DNA from: Bowmanella dokdonensis
GTDB lineage: Bacteria; Pseudomonadota; Gammaproteobacteria; Enterobacterales; Alteromonadaceae
Length of the DNA stretch: 64,000 nucleotides
Assembly (NCBI RefSeq): GCF_017254865.1
Contig: NZ_JAFKCV010000002.1
Location: forward strand, 415,837-479,836
Direction of reading: 5' to 3'
Each line of letters starts with the position of its first letter. Within the stretch, counting starts at the first letter, position 1. The notes beneath the pieces were generated by a model that saw only the letters and a list, made by a program, of their open reading frames with translations, did no database searches and was not told where the DNA came from. This document shows, piece by piece, positions 62,571-64,000 of the stretch. A program made the translations under genes and the position numbers.

Positions 62571-62661
62571 TCACTTGTCACTCGTCACACGTTACTTGTC
62601 ACTTGTTACTTGTCACTTGTTACTTGTTACTTGTTACTTGTTACTTGTTACTTGTTACTTC
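62571..62661 (+). repeat. Heptamer tandem array, 13 units (right end of island)
   Basis: Thirteen consecutive 7-base units with consensus T(T/C)ACTTG start at 62571. The first three are variable, the next nine are nearly perfect, and the last is TTACTTC. On the minus strand the units read CAAGTAA or CAAGTGA. The last unit overlaps the comEC stop codon (62655-62657). It is related to the array at 54040-54109, which is in inverted orientation. Confidence 0.9.
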
Positions 62662-64000
62662 CCCAACCGCATATACCAGTAAGGCGCAACATCCCCTCTG
62701 AAGGTCCGAACCTCAATCCTGCCGTCGGCGATACGAAAGCTTATCTGCCCCTCCTCTGCCGTCTGATAGAGCCTGGCGCCGGCCCGGCGGTAACGGGCCA
62801 CCACCTCGGGTCCGGGAAACCCCCAGCGATTCAGGTAGCCCTGGCTGAACACCACATGGGCGGCCGACACTGCCTGAATAAAGGGCCCCGACGACGACGT
62901 GTTGCTGCCGTGATGGGGTGCCAGCAGAATATCGGCTTTAAGGGAACCTGCTGGAAGCAGGTGTTCGACTGAGGCACCAATGTCACCGGGAAGCAGCAGG
63001 GAATGCCGGCCGTCCGATACATGCAGGATGCAGGAGCGGTCATTTTCATTGCCGGCAAACCCTGCCGGCGGCCACAGCAGGGTCAGGGTCAGTCCCTGCC
63101 AAAGGCCCGTCCAGGGCGCCTGGCAACGCTCCCCCGCCATCAGTTGTTGCACCGGCAATGCCTGTAAGAGTTGCGACTGTCCGCCGGCATGATCGTTATC
63201 CTGATGGCTGATAAACAGCCAGTCCAGCCGGCGGATGCCTAAACTGCCAAGCAGCGGCAGCAACTGCCCCTCAACCGCATTGTAACCTGACGGATAGGCC
63301 GGCCCCGTATCATAGACCAGGGCCTGACCGTGACGGTGGACCAATACCGACAGTCCCTGTCCCACATCCAGCACTTCAACATGCCAGGCCGGATCCCGAC
63401 CGGGCAGGGTCCAGGTTAAGAACGGCAGGCACAGCCACAACCCGTGAAGCCGGGAAAAAGGCAGCCGGGGCAGGAACAGGACCACCAGGGCCAGGGCAAA
63501 GCAGATCCAGACTGCCAGCGGAATGGCTGCAATATTAACGGCCGCCCAGGCCAATCCGTCCGCCCACCGCAGAGCGGACAAACCCAGGGCCACCAGGGAA
63601 TCGGCCAGGCCGAACAGCCAACCGCCCAGTGGCGGCACCAGTACCAGAGTCAGCAAAGCCAGCAGACACAACGGTACCAGCAGGAGGGTCACCACCGGCA
63701 CCGCCAGCAGGTTGACCAGCGGCGCCGCAAAAGACACCAGATTGAACTGCCAGGCCACCAGCGGCAACATCAACAGGCTTAATGCCAGTTGGATGCGTAG
63801 CATCGACAGCCCGGCAGTGGCGAAGGAAAAATCCGTACGCACCACAGGCCAGCGCCAGAACACCAGCCAGATAATCAAGATGGCAGCAAAGCTGAGCCAG
63901 AAGCTTAAGGAAAGCAGGCTTAGCGGAAACAGCAGGATAAAGGCAGCCATGGCATACAGGAACAGCCGCCTCGGTCGCCAGTGCCGGTGGGTCCACAGCA
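62655..64000 (-). CDS. comEC: DNA internalisation competence protein ComEC (5' part outside window)
   Basis: This is the C-terminal part of the ComEC/Rec2 channel protein, which brings single-stranded DNA across the inner membrane during natural transformation. The frame continues to the window edge. Membrane helices of the competence domain are visible (for example AAFILLFPLSLLSLSFWLSFAAILIIWLVFW and LLAVPVVTLLLVPLCLLALLTLVLVPPLGGWLFGL). The C-terminal metallo-beta-lactamase-like domain begins VEVLDVGQGLSVLVHRHGQALVYDTGP and has FISHQDNDHAGGQSQLLQ plus LLAPHHGSNTSSS. In E. coli its homologue ycaI lies directly before msbA; here 8.7 kb separates them. Confidence 0.93.
   Translation of the reverse strand, partial: LWTHRHWRPRRLFLYAMAAFILLFPLSLLSLSFWLSFAAILIIWLVFWRWPVVRTDFSFATAGLSMLRIQLALSLLMLPLVAWQFNLVSFAAPLVNLLAVPVVTLLLVPLCLLALLTLVLVPPLGGWLFGLADSLVALGLSALRWADGLAWAAVNIAAIPLAVWICFALALVVLFLPRLPFSRLHGLWLCLPFLTWTLPGRDPAWHVEVLDVGQGLSVLVHRHGQALVYDTGPAYPSGYNAVEGQLLPLLGSLGIRRLDWLFISHQDNDHAGGQSQLLQALPVQQLMAGERCQAPWTGLWQGLTLTLLWPPAGFAGNENDRSCILHVSDGRHSLLLPGDIGASVEHLLPAGSLKADILLAPHHGSNTSSSGPFIQAVSAAHVVFSQGYLNRWGFPGPEVVARYRRAGARLYQTAEEGQISFRIADGRIEVRTFRGDVAPYWYMRLGK

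Noticed and set aside
62571-62661. CRISPR array
   Set aside because: The units are 7 bases with no spacers and no cas genes nearby; this is a simple tandem repeat.

Overview
The window looks like a chromosomal segment of a marine-type gammaproteobacterium, most likely in or near the Alteromonadaceae (Alteromonas/Bowmanella/Lacimicrobium-like). This is inferred from gene content and order: folX next to a yfcH-type epimerase, mfd followed by csiV, lolC-lolD-lolE, comEC and msbA-lpxK-ycaR-kdsB in the E. coli-like order, and many c-di-GMP proteins. The genus is not proven by the sequence. No rRNA, tRNA, CRISPR array or intact insertion sequence was recognised.

0-10.6 kb: the 3' part of fldA, a PlsC-type acyltransferase sharing its terminator, a lipoprotein, a PepSY-phoP-phoQ-like operon, an AI-2E family permease, folX-yfcH, and the ybbA-ybbP export ABC system divergent from tesA. 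10.6-15.7 kb: a sensory/uptake cassette of a periplasmic binding protein, a hybrid-less histidine kinase and a TonB-dependent receptor. 15.7-19.1 kb: an overlapping three-gene operon of a thiamine-diphosphate enzyme and two citrate-synthase-superfamily proteins whose catalytic motifs look altered. 19.2-24.6 kb: a REC-REC-PAS-GGDEF-EAL protein and a pair of secreted amidohydrolases, one without its metal-binding signature.

24.7-39.7 kb is mostly housekeeping: dusC, DUF599 and small membrane proteins, lolCDE, an atypical PilZ protein, mfd, csiV, a cobalamin adenosyltransferase, a GNAT-formyltransferase pair, and a phosphoribosyltransferase-erythromycin esterase pair. 39.7-50.3 kb: a DUF2157 membrane protein, a DUF2784 pseudogene broken by a nonsense codon and by a 265-bp MITE-like element, an RND efflux pair, an SLC13 transporter, nagZ, a YcgR-type PilZ protein, and a frameshifted short-chain dehydrogenase.

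50.3-64 kb: kdsB, ycaR, lpxK and msbA form an overlapping envelope operon. In E. coli the comEC homologue (ycaI) directly precedes msbA. Here comEC (truncated by the window edge) is separated from msbA by about 8.7 kb of accessory DNA. That segment carries two beta-lactamase-fold serine hydrolases, small secreted proteins of unknown function, a VOC protein, a MarR-like protein, a diguanylate cyclase, REP-like palindromes and duplicated short sequences. Each end carries a heptamer repeat array, and the two arrays are in inverted orientation. This island and the citrate-synthase-like/ThDP operon are the parts most worth a second look.
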